This document shows, piece after piece, positions 53,999-62,692 of a stretch of DNA of 64,000 nucleotides (position 1 is its first letter; every line of letters begins with the position of its first letter). Source of the DNA: Halisarca cf. caerulea (Eukaryota; Porifera; Demospongiae; Chondrillida; Halisarcidae); the NCBI GenBank assembly GCA_963170055.1, contig CAUJGJ010000277.1, positions 16,001 through 80,000 on the forward strand, read 5' to 3'. The translations under genes were made by a program, and so were the position numbers. Below the pieces are notes generated by a model. The model was given only the letters and a program-made list of their open reading frames with translations. It was not told the origin of the DNA and did no database searches.

Positions 53999-54295
53999 AG
54001 GGAACACATCATGAGATGAAAATTGCCATTTCCCATAAAATTACGTGGCTTCCTGCACGAAAAGGAACACTTCTTGTTGTAAAAATAATTTATCACGCTT
54101 CAAGATGGCTTCTCACATCAAAGGGATTACTTCTTGGTATGAAAATTTCAATTTCACACGCCTGCACATGGACTTCTGCATCAACGGACAAATTTTTCGT
54201 GAAAATTTTACCTTCCAACATCTCCACATGGTGTCTTACATCAAAGGGAACACTTCCTGTGGTGAATATTTTAATTTTCCACGCCACCACACGTC
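53999..54295 (+). repeat. Degenerate repeat of about 62-65 bp, right part
   Basis: The tandem repeat of 52136-52984 continues after the piggyBac-like insertion, with anchors near 53998, 54059, 54119, 54180 and 54243. The 150-codon plus-strand frames that run through it into the telomere-like tract are artefacts. Confidence 0.75.
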
Positions 54296-54456
54296 CCCTA
54301 ACGGTAACCCTAACGGTAACCCTAACGGTAACCCTAACGGTAACCCTAACGGTAACCCTAACGGTAACCCTAACGGTAACCCTAACGGTAACCCTAACGG
54401 TAACCCTAACGGTAACCCTAACGGTAACCCTAGGGTTAGGGTTAGGGTTAGGGCGG
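54296..54456. repeat. Interstitial telomere-like tract with strand switch
   Basis: About 11 copies of the 12-mer CCCTAACGGTAA (54296-54430) alternate the canonical animal telomere unit CCCTAA with the variant CGGTAA. At 54428-54435 the sequence turns over through the palindrome CCCTAGGG into about four TTAGGG units in the opposite orientation (to 54452), ending GGGCGG. A few degenerate G-rich remnants follow (GGGGTAGGGTCAG near 54520). The open frames through this tract on both strands have no coding support. Confidence 0.93.
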
Positions 54457-54818
54457 ATATTGCAGTAGATGACAACATTATACCCGGCAAATGTGCCTAG
54501 GGTTATATTGTGTTTTAGGGGTAGGGTCAGATTTTCTGTACACCACATACACATGTACACACACAAGCACACACACTTCACTTATACATTACAAACATGT
54601 CCATTGACCACACCCCCTCTTATGCACTATCAAGTATAATATCCATGTCAACAGGAGGGACATGTGGCCCCTGAGCATTGTCAAAACCCACACTTGGCTC
54701 AAATGACTCCCACATCCCATAGATTCAACTCAGAAGCAATGCCAAACCCAGACACACAACATTGTAAAATTCACTCACTTAGGATGATGTATGGTGGTGA
54801 GCTTTTCAGGTCTTTGAG
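54457..54818. other. Intergenic spacer upstream of the SET-domain frame
   Basis: This stretch holds a CA-rich segment (about 54540-54580) and no recognised gene. Near its end, TTTTCAG at 54803-54809 is a plausible 3' splice site shortly before the ATG at 54819. No TATA box was convincing. Confidence 0.5.
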
Positions 54819-57578
54819 ATGACAAAAACACCCTGGCAAAGTAACAAATTTAAATTGGGACTAATCATGACAACAGTAAATAGCCCTAGTGCATGTGACT
54901 GGAAGTGTGACCACATGGTAGAACCAGCAGTAATGGCGGTGAAGACCAAGGATTGTATTTTAAACTCTTTGGAGAGAATTCGTGAACTTGTGTGTGTTGT
55001 GGAGGAGGAAGGACCCCTACAACACCTGCTGTCCACCCTCCAGGAGGCTGTAGCCTACCTGGTTGGTGGACAGCCAGTGAGTGATTCGAGTGTGTGGGTT
55101 GACAGTGGGAATGTGAGGGCGAGGGACGAGAGCATGGACGTGAGTATAGAGGGGAATGTGAGGAATGAGAGTGAACATATGAATGTGGAGTTGAGGGCGG
55201 GGGAAGAGAGTGTGAGGGAGAGTGTGGATGAGAGTCTGAGGGCGGGGGGAGAGAGTGTGAGTGAGGATGTGGATGAGAGGACGGAGGAAGAGAGTGTGAG
55301 GGAGAGTGTGGATGAGAGTCTGAGGGCGGGGGGAGAGAGTGTGAGTGAGGGTGTGGATGAGAGGGCGGAGGAAGAGAGTGTGAGTGAGGGTGTGGATGAG
55401 AGGGCGGAGGAAGAGAGTGTGAGTGAGGGTGTGGATGAGAGGGCGGAGGAAGAGAGTGTGAGTGAGGGTGTGGATGAGAGTGTGAGTGAGGGTGTGGATG
55501 AGAGGGCGGAGGAAGAGAGTGTGAGGGCGTGGGAAGAGAGTGTGAGTGAGGGAAGAAGCAAACGTTACTATGTAGAAAACTATAGATTCGCATACACACA
55601 TATACCAGGCGTTCCCACCAGCCTCCCCAACACCAGAGATTTCCTCAGGCTGATCAATGCCGCTGCTGGCAACAGCATTGATCAGCAAGCCTCCCTCTTG
55701 GCTCTGGTGTGTGGGGAGGACCACAGCTTCACACACTCGCTGGACGAGTGTGTGAAGCTGCTCTTAGACCATAATTCTCCCCTCCCTACCACACCCCCCC
55801 TACCCTTAGTCCTCGATATTTTTTCCTCCCTCCACCAGCTTGCTGTCAGGGCCCACTATGTTCTGGGCAGGCTCGTCAGGGAAACTTGCGAGTCAACATC
55901 AGAGAATGTCTTCTCCGTCATTGCCACTCTGTGCAATGATGGAGAAGACATGAAGCTCAGACATTACCGGGGCCTGTTACAGGGCTGCTCCTGTCACAAG
56001 TGTCGACAGGAGCTGACGTGGCTGGATGCCCCCACAGGCAGCCAGCCAGGGCCCTGTACATATGTGGCTGCTGCCATGGCCCTGACAGTGAGCAATTTTA
56101 CAAATTTAACCCCCACCTTTTTTAGACAGGTATGTAAATTTTATGAAAAGTCCTCCCCCCTATCGCACGAATATTTTTTTAAATCACGACAGTCCCCCGC
56201 ACGTGTCAGACAAGCTCTGCCTTGTCTGACATCCCTCACCATCCCGCCAACCCAACCACTACCCAATCCCCTGAGGCTACTCAGGGGGGCAGTCTTCCCA
56301 CTGTCTGTGGAGGCAATCCACTATGTGGACGGCGATGGGGGCAACCTTCTTGCTGAGGCAGTGTCAGGGCTCCTGGAGTATCTCGCCCCCATTTCCAACA
56401 TTGAGATACTCCAGCTTACCAACGGTCAACACCTGGTTGGCTTTCGTGAGGAGTCGCATGACGCCATTGAGCTGACCCACACATTTACATGTGGATCAGC
56501 CAATGTGCGAGGACTGCGAAAGCAGGAGCTGGGTGTTACAGCCCTGAGACGTGCCAGGCACAACATTGCCACCAGCAAGAAGGCCCTCCTGTCTACTAGT
56601 GGCTCCGTGGACAGCTATGGTCGACTGCTAGTAACTGTCCACCTTGTGCGGGATGGTGTGAGTACTACCAACGGAGAGGACCTCGTACAGCAAGGCCTCT
56701 CCGTTCCCTTTGGGGAGGCCCCCTCCAGCATCAAGGAGGCCCAGCGTGTGGCCATGGAGGAGAGGAGAGGCCTCTACAGCCTCAGTGCAGACATGTCTGC
56801 ACTAGATCTCCATCCGTCGGAGGTTAGACGGCAGCTCCTCTCCTCCACTGAGGTACGCATCACCATCGGTAGTGACATCTGCCGAATCACAAGTCAAGCT
56901 GGAGGAAGCAACGAAGGCCACTTGATGATTCGGAAGAGCACTATCGAAGGTGCGGGGCTGGGTCTCTTTGTGCATGGGGCCCAATCCAATTTGTACATAC
57001 CAGATGATAAATTTTTAACTTACTATTCCCTCCGTCCCCTTCCCAGAGGTCACCCCCCCTCCAACCCTGATTATGAATTGGCTGTAAATAGTTTTGTTTT
57101 TGGTGCCGATCACTATGACGGCACCAACTTGGGGAGGTACGCCAACCAAGGGGGCTTGGACGAGGCGATGAGAGAGCTGGCCTCTCAGAGCACATTGGTC
57201 AACTACACCCAGCCGGACTGGAAGGTAGTTGACCAAGTTGCAGAGCGTCACTGCAATGCTAGGTTCTATCGTCAAGGCCAGTCCCTTTGTGTTGGTACCT
57301 CCGGAACAATACATCTATCCCCAACAACCCCCAAAGAGTTACTTGTAAATTATGGAATTCCAAATTATTGGCTTCCCTACCTTGCTAGCAAGGCAAATAC
57401 CCTTCCTCCCCAGAGCCCCCACTTAAAATTCCTACTATGGGCCCTTAGTAATTCGAATTGCAATTGGCCCGACACCCTAAAGAGCACATTAACCACCTTA
57501 TTAAGTATTGCCCCTCAACCAAATGCACAATCCCCATGGCCACACCTTACAGACACTCCCAGAGGACGTAGACATTGA
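54819..57578 (+). CDS. SNase-like plus SET-like domain protein, 919 aa
   Basis: A single uninterrupted frame of 919 codons, far longer than chance, with GC-rich codons unlike its surroundings. Residues 124-246 are an acidic Glu/Ser/Val repeat. A small Cys cluster, C390-x-C392-x2-C395, could bind metal. Residues about 560-655 resemble a staphylococcal nuclease fold: D598-x-Y-G-R602-x-L, a conserved N-x2-L-V-x2-G-L stretch, then E-A-x3-A-x3-R-R-G-L-Y-S at the end. Residues about 703-850 resemble a SET methyltransferase: G711-A-G-L-G715 at the start, R-Y-A-N776-Q in place of N-H-S, then N-A-R, and E840-L-L-V-N-Y845-G at the end. A lysine methyltransferase role is inferred, but catalysis is doubtful. 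An in-frame TGA at 54798 means translation starts at this ATG, or the exon begins at the acceptor at 54809. Flanking transposon debris suggests a captured or element-borne gene. Confidence 0.8.
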   Translation: MTKTPWQSNKFKLGLIMTTVNSPSACDWKCDHMVEPAVMAVKTKDCILNSLERIRELVCVVEEEGPLQHLLSTLQEAVAYLVGGQPVSDSSVWVDSGNVRARDESMDVSIEGNVRNESEHMNVELRAGEESVRESVDESLRAGGESVSEDVDERTEEESVRESVDESLRAGGESVSEGVDERAEEESVSEGVDERAEEESVSEGVDERAEEESVSEGVDESVSEGVDERAEEESVRAWEESVSEGRSKRYYVENYRFAYTHIPGVPTSLPNTRDFLRLINAAAGNSIDQQASLLALVCGEDHSFTHSLDECVKLLLDHNSPLPTTPPLPLVLDIFSSLHQLAVRAHYVLGRLVRETCESTSENVFSVIATLCNDGEDMKLRHYRGLLQGCSCHKCRQELTWLDAPTGSQPGPCTYVAAAMALTVSNFTNLTPTFFRQVCKFYEKSSPLSHEYFFKSRQSPARVRQALPCLTSLTIPPTQPLPNPLRLLRGAVFPLSVEAIHYVDGDGGNLLAEAVSGLLEYLAPISNIEILQLTNGQHLVGFREESHDAIELTHTFTCGSANVRGLRKQELGVTALRRARHNIATSKKALLSTSGSVDSYGRLLVTVHLVRDGVSTTNGEDLVQQGLSVPFGEAPSSIKEAQRVAMEERRGLYSLSADMSALDLHPSEVRRQLLSSTEVRITIGSDICRITSQAGGSNEGHLMIRKSTIEGAGLGLFVHGAQSNLYIPDDKFLTYYSLRPLPRGHPPSNPDYELAVNSFVFGADHYDGTNLGRYANQGGLDEAMRELASQSTLVNYTQPDWKVVDQVAERHCNARFYRQGQSLCVGTSGTIHLSPTTPKELLVNYGIPNYWLPYLASKANTLPPQSPHLKFLLWALSNSNCNWPDTLKSTLTTLLSIAPQPNAQSPWPHLTDTPRGRRH
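55189..55555 (+). repeat. 39-bp coding minisatellite in the SET-domain frame
   Basis: Imperfect in-frame units of 13 codons (E-E-S-V-S-E-G-V-D-E-R-A-E) alternate with variants containing S-L-R-A-G-G. Lengths are all multiples of 3, so the frame is kept. The region is strongly acidic and probably disordered. Long minus-strand frames rich in Ser, Pro and His across it are shadows of the repeat. Confidence 0.9.
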
Positions 57579-57737
57579 AATCCATCTCATTCCATTGCAG
57601 ATATGTATAAAAAAGAAACAAAGTACCCTCCCCCACCTACGGAATAACAGAGAATACACCCTACCTTTTACTATGCTATACAGTACTAAAATGGAAACAA
57701 GACAGTCCTGTTGACCCAACCACAATCTATCATTGAT
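57579..57737. other. Short spacer, 3' flank of the SET-domain frame
   Basis: No gene is recognised. The sequence may hold the 3' untranslated region of the upstream frame; no canonical AATAAA was seen close to the stop codon. Confidence 0.4.
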
Positions 57738-57814
57738 CACTCAAACACTTTGATCATGCAGCCTTTAGGCGGGACCTCGACTCAGCCCCCCGGGGAATTC
57801 TTGATCTATTCGAA

Positions 57815-60380
57815 GACACTTCGGACAAACCTGAAGCCTTCAACCTGCTCCTACTTGACATTATCAATCACCACACCTCGTTAACTCAAGTACGTAGTAA
57901 TTAAGACACATATGACTCCGTGGATTACACCACAACTGAAAAAAAAACAATGACATATCGGAATCGTCTACACCGAAAATTTTTGAAATCCCGTTCTGAA
58001 ACCGATCGCCTTGTATTTGCCAATTTCCAAACCAAGTGGTACACCAACAGAGACTAGCCAAAGAGCAATATGTGACCAGCCTCATCATGAAGAGAGCCAC
58101 TCCATCCTCAATTTGGTCAGCCGTAAAATTGTGCGGGAATAACGGAAGCAAGTACTCTTTTACATTGAATGCAAACCAAAGACACTTCGGACAAACCTGA
58201 AGCCTTCAACCTGCTCCTACTTGACATTATCAATCACCACACCTCGTTAACTAAAGTACGTAGTAATTAAGACACATACGACTCCGTGGATTACACCACA
58301 ACTGAAAAAAAAACAAGGACATATCGGAATCGTCTACACCGAAAATTTTTGAAATCCCGTTCTGAAACCGATCGCCTTGTATTTGCCAATTTCCAAACCA
58401 AGTGGTACACCAACAGAGACTAGCCAAAGAGCAATATGTGACCAGCCTCATCATGAAGAGAGCCACTCCATCCTCAATTTGGTCAGCCGTAAAATTGTGC
58501 GGGAATAACGGAAGCAAGTACTCTTTTACATTGAATGCAAACCAAAGACACTTCGGACAAACCTGAAGCCTTCAACCTGCTCCTACTTGACATTATCAAT
58601 CACCACACCTCGTTAACTAAAGTACGTACGTAGTAATTAAGACACATACGACTCCGTGGATTACACCACAACTGAAAAAAAAACAAGGACATATCGGAAT
58701 CGCCTACACCGAAAATTTTTGAAATCCCGTTCTGAAACCGATCGCCTTGTATTTGCCAATTTCCAAACCAAGTGGTACACCAACAGAGACTAGCCAAAGA
58801 GCAATATGTGACCAGCCTCATCATGAAGAGAGCCACTCCATCCTCAATTTGGTCAGCCGTAAAATTGTGCGGGAATAACGGAAGCAAGTACTCTTTTACA
58901 TTGAATGCAAACCAAAGACACTTCGGACAAACCTGAAGCCTTCAACCTGCTCCTACTTGACATTATCAATCACCACACCTCGTTAACTAAAGTACGTACG
59001 TAGTAATTAAGACACATACGACTCCGTGGATTACACCACAACTGAAAAAAAAACAAGGACATATCGGAATTGTCTACACCGAAAATTTTTGAAATCCCGT
59101 TCTGAAACCGATCGCCTTGTATTTGCCAATTTCCAAACCAAGTGGTACACCGACAGAGACTAGCCAAAGAGCAACATGTGACCAGCCTCATCATGAAGAG
59201 AGCCACTCCACCCTCAATTTGGCCAGCCGTAAAATTGTGCGGGAATAACGGAAGCAAGTACTCTTTTACATTGAATGCAAACCAAAGACACTTCGGACAA
59301 ACCTGAAGCCTTCAACCTACTCCTACTTGACATTATCAATCACCACACCTCGTTAACTCAAGTACGTAGTAATTAAGACACATATGACTCCGTGGATTAC
59401 ACCACAACTGAAAAAAAAACAATGACATATCGGAATCGTCTACACCGAAAATTTTTGAAATCCCGTTCTGAAACCGATCGCCTTGTATTTTGCCAATTTC
59501 CAAACCAAGTGGTACACCAACAGAGACTAGCCAAAGAGCAATATGTGACCAGCCTCATCATGAAGAGAGCCACTCCACCCTCAATTTGGCCAGCCGTAAA
59601 ATTGTGCGGGAATAACGGAAGCAAGTACTCTTTTACATTGAATGCAAACCAAAGACACTTCGGACAAACCTGAAGCCTTCAACCTGCTCCTACTTGACAT
59701 TATCAATCACCACACCTCGTTAACTAAAGTACGTACGTAGTAATTAAGACACATACGACTCCGTGGATTACACCACAACTGAAAAAAAAACAATGACATA
59801 TCGGAATCGTCTACACCGAAAATTTTTGAAATCCCGTTCTGAAACCGATTGCCTTGTATTTTGCCAATTTCCAAACCAAGTGGTACACCAACAGAGACTA
59901 GCCAAAGAGCAATATGTGACCAGCCTCATCATGAAGAGAGCCACTCCACCCTCAATTTGGCCAGCCGTAAAATTGTGCGGGAATAACGGAAGCAAGTACT
60001 CTTTTACATTGAATGCAAACCAAAGACACTTCGGACAAACCTGAAGCCTTCAACCTACTCCTACTTGACATTATCAATCACCACACCTCGTTAACTCAAG
60101 TACGTAGTAATTAAGACACATATGACTCCGTGGATTACACCACAACTGAAAAAAAAACAAGGACATATCGGAATCGTCTACACCGAAAATTTTTGAAATC
60201 CCGTTCTGAAACCGATCGCCTTGTATTTTGCCAATTTCCAAACCAAGTGGTACACCGACAGAGACTAGCCAAAGAGCAATATGTGACCAGCCTCATCATG
60301 AAGAGAGCCACTCCACCCTCAATTTGGCCAGCCGTAAAATTGTACAGGAATAACGGAAGCAAGTACCCTTTTACATTGAA
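57815..60380 (+). repeat. Seven tandem 366-371-bp units from the LINE linker
   Basis: Units begin at GACACTTCGGACAAACC at 57815, 58181, 58547, 58917, 59287, 59654 and 60025; the last is cut at about 60380 where the LINE sequence continues. Spacings are 366, 366, 370, 370, 367 and 371 bp. Length differences come from TACG duplication in GTACGTACGTAG and from one T in the run of CTTGTATTTGCC (three T in units 1-4, four in units 5-7). The four-T form keeps the LINE linker frame open for 93-114 codons; the three-T form breaks it. Minus-strand frames beginning M-L-P-L-F-P-H are antisense shadows. Confidence 0.93.
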
Positions 60381-60525
60381 TGAACTCATACTTCACTACC
60401 GTCGCCTCAATTGCATCAGATATCGTTACTCCTACAGCATCAAGCACGACCTTTGCCACTCCCCCACCTGTTAACTATTGTGAGCTACCTCTAATCTCAA
60501 CCTCAACTTGTGAATCCCTGAATGT

Positions 60526-61131
60526 ATGCTCATCCATCAACAAAGATCACACCCACCTCCACTGAACATTACATTTAATGATTGTTGCATTGAGCAGGTT
60601 AGTATATTCAAACTACTGGGAGTTATCATCGATGAACATTTACGCTGGAGTCCTAGAATGTTTACAGAACTATGCAGCCGCATCATTCTCAGGAGATCTA
60701 GGACGTCATCTGCCTCTGAAGCCCTTCATATTATAAATTGGAAACCACTCCCAAATCAAAGGGAGGAAAAAATTGTCAAATTATGCAAACAATTGATTCA
60801 ACCAAACTCAGCAGAAACTCCCTCTTATCTAAGACTACTAGCAGAGCCTAGGACGTCATCTGCCTCTGAAGCCCTTCATATTATAAATTGGAAACCACTC
60901 CCAAATCAAAGGGAGGAAAAAATTGTCAAATTATGCAAACAATTGATTCAACCAAACTCAGCAGGAACTCCCTCTTATCTAAGACTACTAGCAGAGCCTA
61001 TTGCATCAACCCACTCCTATGCCACACGCAGTGCTACTCGAGGCCACCTGACAACACGGGCTATTAGATCCAAGTACAGAAAGAAGGCATTCAGCTATCG
61101 AATGGCAAAAGCCTGGAATGCAACTATGTAA
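60526..61131 (+). pseudogene. LINE reverse transcriptase C-terminal fragment, 201 codons
   Basis: This open frame covers the end of the RT domain (I-F-K-L-L-G-V-I-I-D-E-H-L-R-W near residues 26-40) and the LINE C-terminal tail. The tail has L-H-I-I-N-W-K-P-L-P-N-Q-R, P-S-Y-L-R-L-L and a closing F-S-Y-R-M-A-K-A-W-N. A 50-codon in-frame duplication lies at 60698-60847 and 60848-60997. The palm catalytic motif is absent, so no activity is expected; the ATG is arbitrary, the frame being the downstream part of the larger LINE remnant. Confidence 0.75.
60698..60997 (+). repeat. 150-bp in-frame tandem duplication in the LINE tail
   Basis: Two adjacent 150-bp copies begin CTAGGACGTCATCTGCC and differ by a single visible base (GCAGAAACT against GCAGGAACT). 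The near-identity implies a recent event. Confidence 0.93.
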
Positions 61132-61618
61132 CTTGACAATTATTAAATAGTATGTATATGTTACTGTATTATATGTTTATATGTGTGCGTTGTATGCCGG
61201 TGTGTACTACATGCATGTATACTCTAAAATGTACCATGTGTGATATAACTTTCTTCCACAAGTCACTGATCAGATTCTTATTTATTGTAATATGGCCTCA
61301 CATAACATACACCTTGATTTCTCATGCTACATCATCCACTCTATTATGCACTTCAATTTTAAATTATTGATCGTAGTTATTATTGTGTTTGTTAAAATTG
61401 CTCATGCATGCCTTTTCCACTTCCAATTTAAATTTTGCATCTGTGTTTGTGTTCTTTGCTGGAATCCCTGCAAAGTAGCCCTTATACCCACTACCCTCAC
61501 ATTCCTATTTGTACGTAAGTAGCATTTGATCATCCGCTGAACAATCTCAGAATGTTACGTACGTGCAGATTGACCATGCTAAGTACATACTACCCCCCCC
61601 CCACACACACACAAGAAT
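61132..61618. other. AT-rich spacer, possible LINE 3' flank
   Basis: No gene is recognised. Short open frames here are rich in Cys, Tyr and Ile and look like chance frames. A poly-C run joined to CACACACACA lies at about 61593-61613. Confidence 0.5.
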
Positions 61619-61885
61619 CAAGTAAGTAAGGTAAAGGGGGTAATTTGGAACACGATGGTAATTTGGGACAGGGCCAGTAACTTTTGTTGTGGTTAAGTCA
61701 CCCAACCATCTTTGCTACTGCCAAACTCCCCCTCCATGGAGATAATACGGACTGATAATGATAATGATTATAAGGATAAGGATTATAAGGATAATGATTG
61801 ATGTAGCTTATGGTTGGCACGGCTTTTGGCCTGACTGTTCCAAATTACCTGCCGTTCCAAATTACCCCCCTTTACCTTACTTGGT
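61619..61885. mobile_element. MITE-like inverted-repeat element 1, about 267 bp
   Basis: The left end (61619-61669) and right end (61835-61885) are inverted copies of about 50 bp. Both contain AGGTAAAGGGGG, GGTAATTTGGAAC and a second GGTAATTTGG. The interior has short GATAATGATTATAAGG-type repeats. No coding capacity. Target duplication was not resolved. Confidence 0.8.
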
Positions 61886-62236
61886 CAATCTCCCTCTGAC
61901 GTACGCACACACACCTCTACCCCAATAAAGACACGTAACAAGAACGCCCATCAAAATACACAGATGTTTGGGCTCACCTTCTAACCCTAGGCTCCTTTTC
62001 CGCGTTGTAGGCGCTTCTTCGGAAAATACTGTTCTGAGTGTGAAAGAAAACGGGAAAGAGGACAGTGAAAGATTTAAAAACGTAAAATACAAACTAAAAA
62101 GCATAAATAACAAGTACTTAGGACTAAATACGCCTAAAACATTTCAACTTATCTTTGAAGGATTTGAATTTCTTCTTTTCCCGCTCAAGACTATTGACTC
62201 ACGTGATAAACAACACAGACACGTGTAGCAGGTAAA
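61886..62236. other. Spacer between inverted-repeat elements
   Basis: An 86-codon open frame (61968-62228, +) lies here but has no recognisable domain or start context, and an opposing frame overlaps it. I leave it uncalled. CACGTG-like motifs occur near 62201 and 62219. Confidence 0.4.
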
Positions 62237-62285
62237 ATGGCGGCCGGGCAGTCAGTAACAAGTATGCTTGCGAACCAGACCTGCG
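62237..62285 (+). CDS. Possible short first coding exon with splice donor
   Basis: AAAATGGCGGCC at 62234 matches the YY1-type element that often overlaps the start codon of animal genes and gives a good start context. Translation from 62237 gives M-A-A-G-Q-S-V-T-S-M-L-A-N-Q-T-C and reaches a strong donor, GCG|GTGAGT, at 62285/62286. No downstream exon could be assigned inside the window: the following 0.8 kb is two inverted-repeat elements and then a gene on the other strand. It could equally be a promoter element without a coding role. Confidence 0.3.
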
Positions 62286-62339
62286 GTGAGTGTTTGTTTG
62301 GCCATAGACCCTACGTAAGTGTATTTTCGAGTGTATATA

Positions 62340-62517
62340 AGGTAAAGTGCCCTTATCCTGATCACTCCCTAATGCCAATCGGCACTTTTCCTGAACTCAG
62401 GAACTAAAGTTAGCCTGGCATTACAGCTACGGAATAATAAAGCCTAAATCTTTCTGTGTCTGCTGGGAGATGCGGTGATCAGGATTAGGGAGTGATCAGG
62501 ATTAGGGCACTCTACCT
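62340..62517. mobile_element. MITE-like inverted-repeat element 2, about 178 bp
   Basis: The left end (62340-62373, AGGTAAAGTGCCC then TCCTGATCACTCCCTAAT) and the right end (62484-62517) are inverted copies of about 34 bp with two or three mismatches. The right arm is preceded by a partial direct copy of GTGATCAGGATTAGGGA. Shorter inverted bits (AATGCCA and TGGCATT) lie inside. No coding capacity. Confidence 0.82.
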
Positions 62518-62692
62518 CATTAGTATGCGTAAGGTGAAAGCAGATAATTTCGGGAATGTCATAACTTTCAGTGCATAAACTGAATAGCCGACGAAATTAC
62601 CTGCTTTTATCTTATATGATATAACGAAGCAGAGGTCTACAGAACGAAGGCCTGCAGTTGATCTCTGCTACGTTAGAAAATCTTTATTATAT
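62518..62692. other. Short spacer, nothing recognised
   Basis: Sequence between two inverted-repeat elements with no gene or repeat that I can identify. Confidence 0.4.

Larger units (their letters stand above)
57738..61131 (+). pseudogene. Decayed non-LTR retrotransposon (LINE) ORF2 remnant
   Basis: The 5' part (57738-57896) reads H-F-D-H-A-A-F-R-R-D-L-D-S-A-P then I-L-D-L-F-E-D and I-I-N-H-H. This is the typical end of the endonuclease-to-RT linker in CR1/L2/RTE-type LINEs. The following segment (R-L-H-R-K-F-L-K-S-R, then R-L-A-K-E-Q-Y) is the rest of that linker and is tandemly amplified. From 60380 the frame resumes with N-S-Y-F-T-T-V, after which the reverse transcriptase core with its F/Y-x-D-D site is missing. 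The C-terminal RT end (F-K-L-L-G-V-I-I-D-E-H-L-R-W) and LINE tail follow. Stops, frameshifts and the lost core make it non-functional. No 5' UTR, endonuclease catalytic part or clear 3' tail was identified. Confidence 0.8.

Noticed and set aside
54016..54581. Plus- and minus-strand frames of 84-162 codons through the telomere-like tract
   Set aside because: The open length comes from the 12-bp repeat, which is a multiple of 3 and lacks stops in several frames.
54886..55736. Minus-strand frames of 168-239 codons rich in His, Ser and Pro
   Set aside because: They are shadows of the 39-bp coding repeat; the plus-strand frame continues into recognisable domains.
57864..60389. Repeated minus-strand frames beginning M-L-P-L-F-P-H
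   Set aside because: They are antisense to the LINE linker, which is recognisable on the plus strand.
61968..62228. 86-codon plus-strand frame
   Set aside because: No domain, no start context, overlapped by an opposing frame of similar length.
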